The notes under the pieces: model-generated | Told to the model about the DNA's origin: nothing | Seen by the model: the letters and a program-made list of their open reading frames with translations, nothing else | Database searches by the model: none | Assembly (NCBI RefSeq): GCF_023370075.1 | Contig: NZ_CP097153.1 | Span: 186,001 to 250,000 of the forward strand | Source: Deinococcus sp. QL22 | Lineage (GTDB): Bacteria > Deinococcota > Deinococci > Deinococcales > Deinococcaceae | DNA length: 64,000 bases | Direction: 5' to 3' | Program-made: the position numbers and the translations under genes | Part shown: one piece after another, positions 9,231-21,524 of the stretch | Layout of the letters: the number at the start of each line of letters is the position of its first letter | How positions within the stretch are numbered: the first letter of the stretch is position 1

Positions 9231-10763
9231 TCAAACAGAGTGGTCAGTTCTGGCTCTGTCAACCGCCTTCAGCACAGCCCCGCTTCTGACCGCCTTCAGC
9301 AACTCATCCAACTCTGGTTTGAAATAGCGGTCTGCGTCCAGCGTGGCGACATCCTGACGAATTCGGGCGTAAGCGGCTCCGACACCTACACCGGGAGCGA
9401 GCGGCCTGAACTTCATGGCCTGCATGTCGAGCGCCTGCGCCCCGCACAAGAGTTCGATGCTGATCACCGTAAAAGAGTTGTCCAGCACGTCGCGCAGCTT
9501 GCGGCAGGCGTGCGCCCCCATACTCACGTGATCTTCCTGATTGGCACTGGTCGGAATGCTGTCCACGCTGGCGGGGTGGCTGAGCACCTTGTTTTCACTG
9601 ACCAAGGCGGCGGCGGTGTACTGCGCGATCATCAGGCCGCTGCTGAGGCCCGGCTGCGGGGTCAGAAATCCGGGCAGGCCCGACAGCGCCGGGTTCAGCA
9701 GTTGCTCGCAGCGGCGCTCAGAGATGGAGGCGAGTTCGGCTACCGCCACCGTGAGCGCGTCGGCGGTGAGGGCCAGCGGTTGCCCGTGAAAATTACCGCC
9801 GCTGATGACTTCATCTGATTCAGGAAGCACCAGCGGATTATCGGTGACGGAAGCAAATTCGACGGCCAGCACACGCTCGGCATGATGCAGTACGTCTTGC
9901 GTGGCCCCGTGGACTTGCGGCACGGCACGAAGACTATAGGCGTCCTGCACGCGCCCGCAGTCGGCGTGAGAGGGGGCGATCAGGCTGCCGTGGAGATGCT
10001 GCCGCAGTTCGGCGGCCACTTCCAGCGCACCGGGATGGGGCCGCAGCCGCACCACATCGTCGCGGAAGGGCTGGTGGCTGCCGCGCATGGCTTCGATGGT
10101 CATGGCGGCGGCGAGGTTGGCAGTTCTTAGCAGGGTTTGGGTGTCCAGCACGTTCAGGGCCAGCAGACTGCCCATCAGTTGCGTGCCGTTGATCAGCGCG
10201 AGGCCCTCTTTGGCCTGCAAGGTCAGCGGCGACAGATTCAGTTCGGCCAGCACGTCGGCGGCAGGCCGAACCTGTCCGGCAAAGTCCAGTTCTCCATGTC
10301 CGATCAGCGCCAACGCCAGGTGCGCCAGCGGCGCGAGGTCGCCCGACGCGCCCACCGATCCCTGAGCCGGAATGACCGGATGCGCCCCCGCATTCAGCAG
10401 CGCCAGCAACAGATCGACGACCTCTTCGCGCACGCCCGAATGCCCCAGCGCCAGCGATTGCGCCCGGAGCAGCAGCATCCCGCGCACCACTTCACCTGGC
10501 AGCGGCGGACCCATGCCGATGGCGTGAGACACGATCAGGTTGTGCTGAAGTTGCTCCAGTTGATCCCGGTCTATGCCGATGGTGGCAAATTTACCAAAGC
10601 CGGTATTAATGCCGTAGACCGCTTCGGTGCCGTCCACGATGCGCTCGATGACGGCGCGGGCGCGGCGGATGCGGGTCAGGGCGGCGGGAGCCAACGTCAC
10701 TTGTTCGCGGCCACGCACCACGCGCTCAAAGTCGGATAAAGTCAGGGTGGAATCCAAAATCAT
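9231..10763 (-). CDS. hutH: histidine ammonia-lyase
   Basis: Removes ammonia from L-histidine to give urocanate, the first step of histidine degradation. The protein has 510 residues, the usual size. The MIO prosthetic group forms from Ala139-Ser140-Gly141, visible in [21 protein letters not shown], typical of the aromatic ammonia-lyase active-site loop, is at residues 53-60. The start at 10763 overlaps the hutI stop as ATGA, so the two are translationally coupled. It is the last gene of the leftward hut operon and converges on the kinase gene. An in-frame upstream extension exists but lies inside hutI. Confidence 0.96.
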   Translation of the reverse strand: MILDSTLTLSDFERVVRGREQVTLAPAALTRIRRARAVIERIVDGTEAVYGINTGFGKFATIGIDRDQLEQLQHNLIVSHAIGMGPPLPGEVVRGMLLLRAQSLALGHSGVREEVVDLLLALLNAGAHPVIPAQGSVGASGDLAPLAHLALALIGHGELDFAGQVRPAADVLAELNLSPLTLQAKEGLALINGTQLMGSLLALNVLDTQTLLRTANLAAAMTIEAMRGSHQPFRDDVVRLRPHPGALEVAAELRQHLHGSLIAPSHADCGRVQDAYSLRAVPQVHGATQDVLHHAERVLAVEFASVTDNPLVLPESDEVISGGNFHGQPLALTADALTVAVAELASISERRCEQLLNPALSGLPGFLTPQPGLSSGLMIAQYTAAALVSENKVLSHPASVDSIPTSANQEDHVSMGAHACRKLRDVLDNSFTVISIELLCGAQALDMQAMKFRPLAPGVGVGAAYARIRQDVATLDADRYFKPELDELLKAVRSGAVLKAVDRARTDHSV

Positions 10764-12008
10764 AGTGCTTGCTCCTGTGTCTGCCTGTGCAGGTTCATCT
10801 GGCCTTGCTCCCGGCCAGCCACGAAGACCGACTGAACCGGATTCGCGCCCAGCGTGTAGGCGAGGTCGCGCCAATCGCCGGAGTGCAAGGCGAGGAAATC
10901 GGCCCGCATGCCGGGAACGAGTGCCCCCCGATCCGTCAGACCCAGTGCAGCAGCGGCATTGACGGTGGCGGCGGTCAGGGCCTCGGCGGGCGTCAGGCGG
11001 TTCAGGCGCACGCCCAGCGCGAGGGCCAGTTGTGCGCTGTACAGCGGCGAACTGCCGGGATTGAGGTCGGTGCCGATGGCGACGCACGCGCCCGCGTCGA
11101 TGAGTTGGCGGGCAGGGGCGGCGGGCAGACCCAGGTGGAGGGTGACGCCGGGAAGGATGGTGGCGACAGTATGACTTCGGCCCAGTGCGGCAATCTGCGC
11201 TTCCCCGCTGGCTTCCAGATGATCGACGCTCAGCGCCCCGAGTTCACAAGCCAGTTCCGTGCCGCCGAGAGCGTGGAATTGGTCGGCGTGCAGTTTGATG
11301 TTCAGGCCATACAAACGCGCCGCCGCGAAGAATTGGCGGGTTTCGTCTCCCGTAAACGCTTCCTGCTCGCAGAACACGTCTACGGCAGTCGCTAGCTTTG
11401 CGTTCGCTACGCGGGGGATCAAGCTCTGGCACACGTCCTGCACGTACTCGGCGCGGCCTTCTGCGGGCGGCACATGCAGCAGCAGCGTCGGCAACAGCGT
11501 GGCCGCCGTGTGCGTTTGCAGTAACCGCACCGCTTCCAACATCCGAATCTCAGCGTCGAAGTCCAGCCCGTAGCCACTCTTGATTTCGATGGTGGCCGCA
11601 CCAGAGCGGACTAAAGCCTGTATCCGGGGGGCAGCCAGCGCCACGAGATCAGACAAGCTCGCATCAGCAGTGGCCCTCATGGTGGCGCGAATGCCGCCGC
11701 CCTGCGCGAGAATCGTTTCATAGGGAACGCCCTGTACACGGGCCTCGAAGTCGCTGAGACGGTCTCCAGCCCAGACGGCGTGGGTGTGCGGATCAGTCAG
11801 GGCGGGCGTGACCGCCACACCGCCGAGATCGTGAAATTGATCGGTTGGGGGCGCGTCCTTTTCTGAACCTACCCAAGCGATCAGACCATCCTCCACCAGC
11901 ATCGCCGCCCCTGAAATCAGCGTGAGGTCACGCATGGCCGCGCCGCGCTGGGGGCCAGCTCCGGGCGTCACCAGTTGCGAGATTCCGGTAAACAGGGTGC
12001 GCTCTCCC

Positions 12009-12022
<14 letters not shown>
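10760..12022 (-). CDS. hutI: imidazolonepropionase
   Basis: Hydrolyses 4-imidazolone-5-propionate to N-formimidoyl-L-glutamate, the third step of the Hut pathway. About 420 residues with an amidohydrolase-fold metal site: [10 protein letters not shown] supplies the first two histidines, LHADQFH a further one, and [10 protein letters not shown] the late aspartate. The start at 12022 is preferred over 12037 because GGAGG lies 6 bases before it. It overlaps the end of hutG by 14 bases, and its own stop overlaps the hutH start. Confidence 0.95.
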
Positions 12023-12952
<930 letters not shown>

Positions 12953-12956
<4 letters not shown>

Positions 12957-13552
12957 CGGCAAAACCTTTCTTCTTCTGTAGGCGCTTTGGGCAGAGGAAA
13001 CGTGCCAGCAGGCTGAAGGTACGGTACAAGGAGACGCTGGACGGTCACGGCAGCCTCATCAAAGGACAGGGGCGAGACACAGGCGAAAAGACCTGTGGTG
13101 TCTAGAGCGCCGATGCTGTCCAGCACGCGAGTTCGCAGCTTGCCGTTGGTGTTCCAGAGGCGCAGGGTATTCACGCCGCCGCCGAGGAGATACTGGCCGT
13201 TTGGCGTCCAGTTCAGGGTATTCACGTCGCTCTCGGGCAGGGCCAAAATCTGCCCACCGGGTTTAACAAGGTACACCACCGTCACGTTGTCCTTGGCGAA
13301 GACCGCATCTTTGAGGAACATCACGGCCACGAACCGCCCATCGGCGGAAGCGGCTTTGCGTTCAAACTGCCAGGTGATCCAGCCGCTATCCGGGTGGGGA
13401 GTGGAGGCGGGGGCGGTCACTTCGACTTTTGTGCCACTCCGTAGCGTCACGGTGTAGGTCTGGGGCGCAGGTGGCGAATCGCCTTGTGCCCCAGCAAAGG
13501 TCGTCAAGGTCAGAGCGCCGAGCAGCATGTGGAAAGCGTTGGTTATCTGCAT
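12953..13552 (-). CDS. secreted protein of unknown function inside the hut operon
   Basis: A 199-residue protein with a signal peptide (start at 13552; hydrophobic core MLLGALTLTTFAGAQG, likely cleavage after AGA). GGGGAAAG lies just upstream of the ATG. The mature part is beta-rich, with WD40/propeller-like stretches such as LNWTPNGQYLLGGG and LRLWNTNGKLRTRV, but too short for a full propeller. It begins 10 bases after hutU and its stop overlaps the hutG start, so it is clearly co-transcribed. Nothing in histidine degradation requires an exported protein, so its role is unknown. It may be a periplasmic accessory or a lineage-specific insertion into the operon. Confidence 0.7.
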
Positions 13553-13562
13553 GATCTTTCCC

Positions 13563-15257
<1,695 letters not shown>

Positions 15258-15331
15258 GCCTTTAGTGTTCGGCCTGAGCAGGTTGCCACTCAAGGGGCGC
15301 GTCCAACCATATTGCGCGGTAACATGACCCT
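15258..15331. promoter_or_regulatory. divergent hut / iclR promoter region
   Basis: 74 bp separate hutU (leftward) from the IclR gene (rightward). Rightward, TAACAT at 15320-15325 sits 6 bases before the ATG, a leaderless -10. Leftward, TTGAGT, an 18-base spacer and AACACT lie 8 bases before the hutU ATG, again suggesting a leaderless or very short leader. The IclR operator should lie here; no obvious long palindrome was seen. Confidence 0.5.
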
Positions 15332-16045
15332 ATGTCGCCGTCGCTGGATAAAGCCGCCACCGTGCTGCGGGCCTTCACGGTCAACGAGCCGGAATGGGGG
15401 TCGCGCCCGCTGGCCGTTCGATTGGGCTGGCCGCGCTCCACAGCGCAGTTTTACCTGTCGGGGCTGGCAGGGGCCGGGTTCTTGCGGCGCATTCCGGGCG
15501 GGCGCTACCGCCTGAGTTGGCAGTTGGCCGAATTTGGCGCGCTGCTGACCGACGCGCTGCCCTGGTTTTCCCGCGCCCGCAGCGCCCTGGCCGACCTGGC
15601 GCAGGCCACGCGGGGGCTGGGCTTCCTGTGTGTGCTGGAAGAAGGCCGGGTGGTCTGCATTCACCGCGCCCTCGGTGATCCCGACGCCCACCACACCGCT
15701 GTACAGACTGATGTGACGCTGCCCGCCAACGCCACGGCTGCCGGGAAAATCCTGTATGCGTATGGTCGTCCGGCGCTGCCCAGCTTCGAACTTTTTACCC
15801 CCAGCACCATCACCACGCCTGACGAATGGGCGGGCGAACTGGAGCGTGTGCGGGCCGACGCCTGCGCCCACTCGATAGAAGAATGGATTGCGGGCCACTG
15901 CGCGGTGGGCGTGCCGCTCTGGTGGGAAGGCGAAGTGGTCGCGGCCTTTGGGGTGCAGTTGCCGTCCAGCCGCTATCTGGCGCGGGAACGGCAGGTAGTG
16001 GCCCGCGTGCGGCAGGCGGCGCAACCCTGGGCTGTTCCAGGATGA
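15332..16045 (+). CDS. IclR-family regulator, probably of the hut operon
   Basis: A 237-residue protein. Residues 1-60 form a winged helix-turn-helix (DKAATVLRAFTVNE, RPLAVRLGWPRSTAQFYLSG), and the rest is the GAF-like IclR effector domain (LPANATAAGKILYAYG, SIEEWIAGHCAVGVPL). It is transcribed divergently from hutU with only 74 bp between them, the standard arrangement for a local regulator. The ligand is probably a Hut intermediate such as urocanate; that is inference. Its promoter is leaderless. Confidence 0.85.
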   Translation: MSPSLDKAATVLRAFTVNEPEWGSRPLAVRLGWPRSTAQFYLSGLAGAGFLRRIPGGRYRLSWQLAEFGALLTDALPWFSRARSALADLAQATRGLGFLCVLEEGRVVCIHRALGDPDAHHTAVQTDVTLPANATAAGKILYAYGRPALPSFELFTPSTITTPDEWAGELERVRADACAHSIEEWIAGHCAVGVPLWWEGEVVAAFGVQLPSSRYLARERQVVARVRQAAQPWAVPG

Positions 16046-16298
16046 GGCTGTTGATCTGAGTCAGGCCAATCCGTTTACAAACTGCTCCAGATAGGTCTTG
16101 ATTCTGTCGTTAGATACTTCTGACCAGTCAATCCACAGCCTGCGCCTAAATTTCTAACATGAGGCCCAACCCCGTGCGCCTTGAGCCAGTTGGAGGGTAG
16201 CCGTAGTTCTGACCCATTTCTGATCTCAGCTGTACCTTATCCTGCACTCGGCTGCACCTGTTCGAATGCCCCTCAGCAGTACCCCTGAGGAGGGCAGC
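16046..16298. other. intergenic region with a possible coding relic
   Basis: Holds the promoter of the catalase gene, not pinned down. On the minus strand from about 16155 to a stop at 16061 the frame reads RRLWIDWSEVSNDRIKTYLE then QFVNGLA, which looks like the C-terminal end of a real protein, but no family is recognised and no start is present. Confidence 0.3.
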
Positions 16299-17174
16299 AT
16301 GTTCTACTACGACAACAAATTACAGTACACCGTCCGCGTCGATACTCCTGATCCCCGGTTTGCCCGCCTGCTTCAGCAGGCCATCGGCGGAGTGGAGGGC
16401 GAAATCCGTGTGTGCCTTCAGTACCTCTTTCAGGCGTTCGGCGCACGCGGCCCGGCCAAGTACCGCAACATGCTGATGTCCACCGGCACCGAAGAAATCG
16501 GCCACATCGAGATGCTGGCCACCGCAGTTGCACTGAATCTGGAGGGTGCGCCCAGCAGCCTTAAAGAGTCGGTGGCGAAGGCCAATCCGGTAGTAGAAGC
16601 CCTGATGGGCGGCATGGATCCCCGGCAATACCTCTCGGCGGGCATGGCGGCGCTGGCCTCGGATGCCAACGGCGTGCCGTTCAATGGCTCGCACGTGTAC
16701 GCCAGTGGCAACCTCGCCGCCGATATGTACGCCAATGTGACCGCCGAAGCCACCGGACGCGCCCTGGCCTGCCGCCTGTTCGAACTGACCGACGACCCCG
16801 GCATGAAGGACATGCTGCGCTTCCTGATTGCGCGGGATACCATGCACCAGCAGCAATGGCTGGCCGTGATCGAGGAACTTGGCGGGCATCAGGGCACCTT
16901 GCCGATTCCCAACAGCTTCCCGCGAAGCGAAGAGATTCAGGATGTCAGTTACGACTATTTTTTCCACGGCATTGAGGGCGTGGAGGTGCCCGAAGGCCGC
17001 TATACGCACGGGCCTTCGCTGGACGGCAACGGCGAATTCCGCATCCGGGCCTCCAAGCCGATGGGTCAGGAGCCGCAGCTGGCCCCGCCCATGCCGCAGG
17101 CCTACGCCGAAACCCAGCAGATGATGGGCGCGGGCGACATGACCAGCGCGAAGAACAAGTCCAGCACGGACTGA
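16299..17174 (+). CDS. manganese catalase
   Basis: Destroys hydrogen peroxide with a di-manganese centre instead of haem; a cytoplasmic antioxidant enzyme. The protein has 291 residues. Expected ligands are in place: Glu35 (GVEGEIRVCLQY), Glu66 and His69 (TEEIGHIEML), Glu150 (NVTAEATGR) and His183 (DTMHQQQW), within a few residues of the Lactobacillus enzyme numbering. GAGGAGG lies 5 bases before the ATG at 16299; the frame is open 33 bases further upstream but without a better start. The C-terminal 40 residues are a low-complexity, Met/Gln/Pro-rich tail. It is a single gene ending in a stem-loop. Confidence 0.95.
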   Translation: MFYYDNKLQYTVRVDTPDPRFARLLQQAIGGVEGEIRVCLQYLFQAFGARGPAKYRNMLMSTGTEEIGHIEMLATAVALNLEGAPSSLKESVAKANPVVEALMGGMDPRQYLSAGMAALASDANGVPFNGSHVYASGNLAADMYANVTAEATGRALACRLFELTDDPGMKDMLRFLIARDTMHQQQWLAVIEELGGHQGTLPIPNSFPRSEEIQDVSYDYFFHGIEGVEVPEGRYTHGPSLDGNGEFRIRASKPMGQEPQLAPPMPQAYAETQQMMGAGDMTSAKNKSSTD

Positions 17175-17192
17175 AGATGAACGCCTGAATGT

Positions 17193-17233
17193 CAGAACGC
17201 CACCAAGATCAGACCGATTTCGGTGGCGTTCTG
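17193..17233. terminator. stem-loop between convergent genes
   Basis: A 12-bp perfect stem (CAGAACGCCACC / GGTGGCGTTCTG) with a 17-base loop lies between the catalase stop and the convergent oxidoreductase gene. There is no T-tract, so termination efficiency is uncertain. Confidence 0.55.
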
Positions 17234-17260
17234 CGGTCTACATAAGCGGTGGTGACAACT

Positions 17261-18661
17261 TCAGTCTGCTGCCACTGCCTCACCTCGCACCACTTCCGGC
17301 ACGCCCATAAACAGGTTGTTGATGGATTCGCTGAGGGTCGGGTGGGCCAAAGTCGCGTTACGGAGCGTGGTCGCCGTCAGGCCGCCCATCATCGCCAGTT
17401 GCAGGGCGCTCATGATCTCGCCGCCTTCCGGCCCCAGCACGGTCACGCCCAACACCTGGTCTGTTTGGTCGTCTACCACGGCCCGCATCAGCCCGGCGGT
17501 GGCTCCGGTTTCTATGGCGCGGGCCACCGAGGTCATCGGCAGGGTGTAAATCCGGGTCGGGCGATCCAGCCCTTGCGCCTGCTGACGGTCTAAGCCGACG
17601 CGGCCCAGTTGCGGGTCAGTAAACAGCGTGTAGGGCACGAGCCGCCCGCTGACCCGCCGCTGCTGGCCGTGCAGCACGGCGTCGCGCACCATTCGGAAGT
17701 CGTCGTAGGAGATGTGGGTAAAGGCGGGGCCGCCCTTGATGTCTCCGAGGGCATATACGCCTTCTGCGGCCTGCAAATAATCGTCTACCACGATAAATCC
17801 TTGCTTGTCGAGCGCCGCGCCGGTGGCCTGCACGTTCAGGGTTTCGGTGTTGGGAATCCGGCCCACCGCCACCAGCAGGTGCGAGCCGGAGAGGGTCTGT
17901 TCTCCATCCTGACCAGTAAGATGCAGGGCCACTTCTCCCCCGTTGCGTTCGGCGCGGGCCAGGTGTGCGCCCAGCACGAAACTGACGCCTTCCCCTTCCA
18001 GCACTTGCCGCAGAGCCGCCGCCACGTCCTCGTCTTCGCGGGGCAGCAGGCGCGGGCCCGTGTCGATCACCGTGACCCGGCTGCCGAGGCGGGCGAACAG
18101 TTGGGCAAATTCAAGACTGATGTAGCCACCGCCCAAGATCAGCAGGTGGCTGGGCAGGTCGCGCAGCTGCAGGATGTCGCGGGAGGTCATGACTCCCACT
18201 TCGGCCAATCCGGGCACTTCGGGCAGGCGGGGTCTGGCTCCGGCATTGATAAACACCGAGTCGGCGCGGAGGTGCTGGGTGCCGCCACTGTTCAGGGCCA
18301 CCTCCACTTCCCGCACGCCAGTAAATCGGGCGCTGCCGTAGATCAGCTTCACGCCTGCCCGCACGATTCCAGCTTCGCTGCCGTCCCGGAAGCTGTCCAC
18401 GATGCCCTGCACGCGGTCTACGATCTGGCCCAGATCCACACGCACGCCCCCAGTATGTATCCCCAACGCCGCTGAGTGGCGGGCCACATGCGCGGCGTGG
18501 GCACTGGCGATCATGGTTTTGGTGGGCGTGCAGCCCTCGTTGACGCAGGTGCCGCCCGCATGTTCACGCTCCACCAGCGTCACCGACCACCCGGCGCCGG
18601 CCAGTGCGCCTGCCAGCGGGCCGCCTGCCTGCCCCGCCCCGATCACCAACGCCTCAGGCAT
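17261..18661 (-). CDS. FAD-dependent pyridine nucleotide-disulfide oxidoreductase
   Basis: A 466-residue flavoprotein of the mercuric reductase / dihydrolipoamide dehydrogenase family. FAD binds at the N-terminal GAGQAGG; the redox-active disulfide is Cys39-Cys44 in GGTCVNEGCTPTKT; the NAD(P)H domain shows ILGGGYISLEFAQLF; a second FAD contact is YALGDIKGGPAFTH; and the C-terminal catalytic His is in LAHPTLSE. It lacks the C-terminal cysteine pair and the N-terminal metal-binding domain of true MerA, and no lipoyl-enzyme genes adjoin it. It is therefore probably a general disulfide or quinone reductase; the substrate is unknown. Confidence 0.85.
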   Translation of the reverse strand: MPEALVIGAGQAGGPLAGALAGAGWSVTLVEREHAGGTCVNEGCTPTKTMIASAHAAHVARHSAALGIHTGGVRVDLGQIVDRVQGIVDSFRDGSEAGIVRAGVKLIYGSARFTGVREVEVALNSGGTQHLRADSVFINAGARPRLPEVPGLAEVGVMTSRDILQLRDLPSHLLILGGGYISLEFAQLFARLGSRVTVIDTGPRLLPREDEDVAAALRQVLEGEGVSFVLGAHLARAERNGGEVALHLTGQDGEQTLSGSHLLVAVGRIPNTETLNVQATGAALDKQGFIVVDDYLQAAEGVYALGDIKGGPAFTHISYDDFRMVRDAVLHGQQRRVSGRLVPYTLFTDPQLGRVGLDRQQAQGLDRPTRIYTLPMTSVARAIETGATAGLMRAVVDDQTDQVLGVTVLGPEGGEIMSALQLAMMGGLTATTLRNATLAHPTLSESINNLFMGVPEVVRGEAVAAD

Positions 18662-18953
18662 GGGCGGTCACGCGGCAGGCGCAAGAGGGTCGAGAGGTGC
18701 GGGCGGCAGGTATTGATGGGGTCATGGAACATCCTTTGGAACCAAGAAGGGGAAAATACCGGGCGGGATAAGCATAGTCATTTCAGCCCGGTTGCTCAGG
18801 CGATTGCCCATCTTTACATCAAGGTACGCAACGGCAGGGCACAAGGTTCAGATGTGCGCGAAATCCGCCTCACCCCACGCGCCTGCCAGCCCGTGAATCC
18901 TTGCCTCAGATTTGCCCAAGGTGACCCGGCAGGCTCCCCCGTAAGCTCAGCCT
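18662..18953. promoter_or_regulatory. divergent intergenic region
   Basis: 292 bp between divergent genes. TAAGCT at 18942-18947 lies 6 bases before the ATG at 18954, consistent with a leaderless promoter for the rightward gene. Nothing else was recognised. Confidence 0.45.
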
Positions 18954-19457
18954 ATGCAACACTCTTTCCGATCTGGAGCCGTGCTGGCCGCCCTCGTTAC
19001 GGCTTCTGTGGCAAGTGCCGAATACGTGAATGCCGCCGAAAAATTTGCGGTGACTGCCCCCAAAGGCTGGCAGCAAGTCAGTGTGCCGGGCGTGGTCGTG
19101 GCGTTTGTCGCGCCCGGTACCACAGGCAACTTTTCGGTGAATGCCAACGTCCTCGTCGAAAAATTGCCCGCTGGCATCACTGTTTCGCAGTACGCGCAGG
19201 CGGGGCAAGCCACCCTGAAGCGTTTGATTACCGATTACAAACTGGTGTCTTCACGCAATGTAACGCTGGGCGGCGTGGCCGGACGCGAGCAGGTTTTTAG
19301 CGGCAGACAAGGCGAATTTAGCCTGTACTTTGTGCAGACCTTTGCGCTGTCGGGCGGCAAGGCGTATGTGCTGACAGGCACCACGCAACTGAAAGACAAG
19401 GCCGGCCTGACCCCCGTGATGGCCGCGTTCGTCAAGAGTTTTAAATTTAAGCGCTGA
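18954..19457 (+). CDS. secreted PsbP/DcrB-like protein of unknown function
   Basis: A 167-residue protein with a signal peptide (cleavage probably after ASA near residue 22). The mature part (YVNAAEKFAVTAPKGWQQVS, VEKLPAGITVSQYAQ, FVKSFKFKR at the end) has the pattern of PsbP/DUF1795-type domains: a short strand, a PKGW turn, and a closing SFKF strand. Such proteins are exported and small; few have a known function. It stands alone, has a leaderless promoter, and ends at a strong shared terminator. Confidence 0.65.
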   Translation: MQHSFRSGAVLAALVTASVASAEYVNAAEKFAVTAPKGWQQVSVPGVVVAFVAPGTTGNFSVNANVLVEKLPAGITVSQYAQAGQATLKRLITDYKLVSSRNVTLGGVAGREQVFSGRQGEFSLYFVQTFALSGGKAYVLTGTTQLKDKAGLTPVMAAFVKSFKFKR

Positions 19458-19468
19458 GTTGGGAGTGA

Positions 19469-19508
19469 AAAAGGCGGGCCTCAACATTCTGAGTCGAGGC
19501 CCGCCTTT
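19469..19508. terminator. bidirectional intrinsic terminator
   Basis: A 13-bp stem AAAGGCGGGCCTC / GAGGCCCGCCTTT with a 14-base loop. T-rich sequence follows on both strands. It serves the rightward secreted-protein gene and the leftward ugp operon. Confidence 0.9.
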
Positions 19509-19532
19509 CTTTGTTGGGAGATCAGTTTAAAT

Positions 19533-20411
19533 TCACTTGTCTTCCGTCAGCGCAAAGCCCCGGCTGAACTGCTTTTGCAGGGCGGTAAACACGACCAGCG
19601 GCGGAATCATGGTCACGATGGCGCCCGCCATGACCGCGCCCCAGTCGGTCTGGCCGCCCACTTCGATCAGACGGCGCAGGCCGACTTGCACCACCTGTTT
19701 GTCGTCGTTTTGCAAGATCACCAGCGGCCAGATGTACTGATCCCACGCGTACACGAACTGAATGACGGCCAGCGCCCCGATCGTGTTCCAGCTCATGGGA
19801 ATCAGGATGCGGGTCAGGTAGGTCAGCGGGCCGCAGCCGTCTATGCGGGCGGCGTCGGCCAGACTGGTCGGAATGTTCATAAAGTGCTGCCGGAACAAAA
19901 AAGTTCCCGTGGCACTTGCCAAAAAGGGCACGATGATCGCGGCGTAGGTGTCGGCCCACCTCAAGTCTTGGCTGACCAGATCGAACAGGGCGATGATCAG
20001 GACTTCGGTGGGCAGCATCAGCGAGAGCAGCACCAAGGTGAAGGCGAGGCCCTTGAGGGGAAAGCGGAAATACACGAAGGCGAGGGCGGCCAGCAGCGAC
20101 AGCACGGTTTTGCCCAGCGTGACCGACACCGCCAGCACGGTGCTATTCCACATATAGCGCCCCAGCTTGGCATCCACCCACACACCCGACAGGTTGTCGA
20201 AGAATGCGCCGCCCGGTATGAGTTTGGGACTGATGACCTCGCTGGAAATCTGGGTGGATTTGATCAGCGCAAAGATCAGGGGGGCGCTGATGACGAGGAT
20301 GGAGATGATCAGAGCTAGATGCGTGACCCAGACGCGTCCGTGCCTGCCCTTGCTCCGGCCCGCGCCTAGCTTCGGCACGCCCACCACACCCGCCCGCACT
20401 TCACGCGCCAT
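19533..20411 (-). CDS. ugpE: ABC transporter permease, UgpE/MalG type
   Basis: A 292-residue inner-membrane permease with about six transmembrane helices (the first is THLALIISILVISAPLIFAL). The EAA loop that contacts the ATPase reads LADAARIDGCGPLTYLTRIL. With the neighbouring UgpA-like permease and UgpB-like binding protein, and UgpQ encoded nearby, it most likely imports sn-glycerol-3-phosphate or glycerophosphodiesters. A sugar substrate cannot be excluded from sequence alone. It overlaps the upstream gene by 11 bases. No ATPase subunit is encoded in the window. Confidence 0.8.
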   Translation of the reverse strand: MAREVRAGVVGVPKLGAGRSKGRHGRVWVTHLALIISILVISAPLIFALIKSTQISSEVISPKLIPGGAFFDNLSGVWVDAKLGRYMWNSTVLAVSVTLGKTVLSLLAALAFVYFRFPLKGLAFTLVLLSLMLPTEVLIIALFDLVSQDLRWADTYAAIIVPFLASATGTFLFRQHFMNIPTSLADAARIDGCGPLTYLTRILIPMSWNTIGALAVIQFVYAWDQYIWPLVILQNDDKQVVQVGLRRLIEVGGQTDWGAVMAGAIVTMIPPLVVFTALQKQFSRGFALTEDK

Positions 20412-21342
20412 AGTGCACCCGCCGTTCTCCGACGCGGAACTGCATCCACGTGATAAAGGCCACCAGTGCCAGCATCAGGGCCGCCTGAGCCGCCGCCGCG
20501 CCTGTTTTAAAGTTCACGAATCCGTCCTGATACAGCTGATACACGAGGAACGTCGTCACCCCGGCGTTGCCCGTGTACGGCCCGCCTTTGGTCAGAATGT
20601 CGGTGAGCGCAAAGGAGTCGAACAGCGCCGAAATGACGTTGGTGAAGATCAGAAAGAAGGTGATCGGCGTGAGCAGCGGAAAGGCCACCCGCCAGAACAC
20701 CTGCGCTCCCGACGCGCCGTCTATTTCGGCGGCTTCCATCACGTCGCCGGGCAAGTTTTGAATAGACGCCAGATAAAAGACGATGTTGTACGCCAACCCC
20801 TTCCAGATGGCGGCCAGCGTGACCAGCCCGAAGGCGAGGCTGGGCGTGTCCAGCCAGCGCGGGCGCACATCGAACAGCGAGCCGAGAATCTGATTCACCA
20901 GCCCGATTTCGGGATTGAACAGGAACAGCCACAGTGTGCCCGCGATGGCCGGACTGAGCGCGTAGGGGTAGATGAGGAGCAGGCGGTAGGTGTTGGCCCC
21001 GCGAATGGGGCGGCTCGCCAGCCACGCCAGCCCCAGCGCCGACAGCAGGCCAAAAGTGACGGTCAGCACGGTGAAGACCAGCGTTTGCAGCGCCACCTGG
21101 CGGTAGGCCGGACTCAGGAGCAGTTCGGTAAAGTTCGCCAACCCCACAAAACGCTCGGTGCCGAGGATCACGTTGGCGCGGTAGGCCGCCAGCCGCAGGG
21201 TTTGCAGCGCGGGCAGGTACACGAACACGGCCAGAATCAGCAGGCTGGGCAGCAAAAACACCCACGGCAGCGCTGTGCCCCGGAACACGGCGCGTTCTTC
21301 GGCCTCGGTGGGTTGCGGGCGGGTGGCAGCGGGTTTCAGCAT
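20401..21342 (-). CDS. ugpA: ABC transporter permease, UgpA/MalF type
   Basis: A 313-residue permease from the ATG at 21342; the open frame continues upstream into a hairpin-rich region and is not used. Hydrophobic segments include LPWVFLLPSLLILAVFVYLP near the N-terminus. The EAA loop is AAEIDGASGAQVFWRVAFPL. It partners with UgpE to form the translocation pore. It lies downstream of ugpB, separated by 342 bp that hold a long inverted repeat, which may lower its expression relative to the binding protein. Confidence 0.8.
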   Translation of the reverse strand: MLKPAATRPQPTEAEERAVFRGTALPWVFLLPSLLILAVFVYLPALQTLRLAAYRANVILGTERFVGLANFTELLLSPAYRQVALQTLVFTVLTVTFGLLSALGLAWLASRPIRGANTYRLLLIYPYALSPAIAGTLWLFLFNPEIGLVNQILGSLFDVRPRWLDTPSLAFGLVTLAAIWKGLAYNIVFYLASIQNLPGDVMEAAEIDGASGAQVFWRVAFPLLTPITFFLIFTNVISALFDSFALTDILTKGGPYTGNAGVTTFLVYQLYQDGFVNFKTGAAAAQAALMLALVAFITWMQFRVGERRVHYGA

Positions 21343-21524
21343 GGTCGGCTTCTCACAGGCGGGACTCCTTAACGCGGCTTCATGGGCAGTGCGGCTTCTG
21401 AAATAACGGGTGCGGCCCACTTTCCCAACTCCGGGGAAGGCAGGCCGCCAAAAGGTCAATCGGGTGAAGCGGGCTGAACAACGACTCTCAACATGGGCAA
21501 CACCTTGAAGGCATTGAGGTGGAA

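Noticed and set aside
17261..18661. Mercuric reductase (merA)
   Set aside because: No C-terminal cysteine pair, no HMA domain, and no other mer genes nearby.
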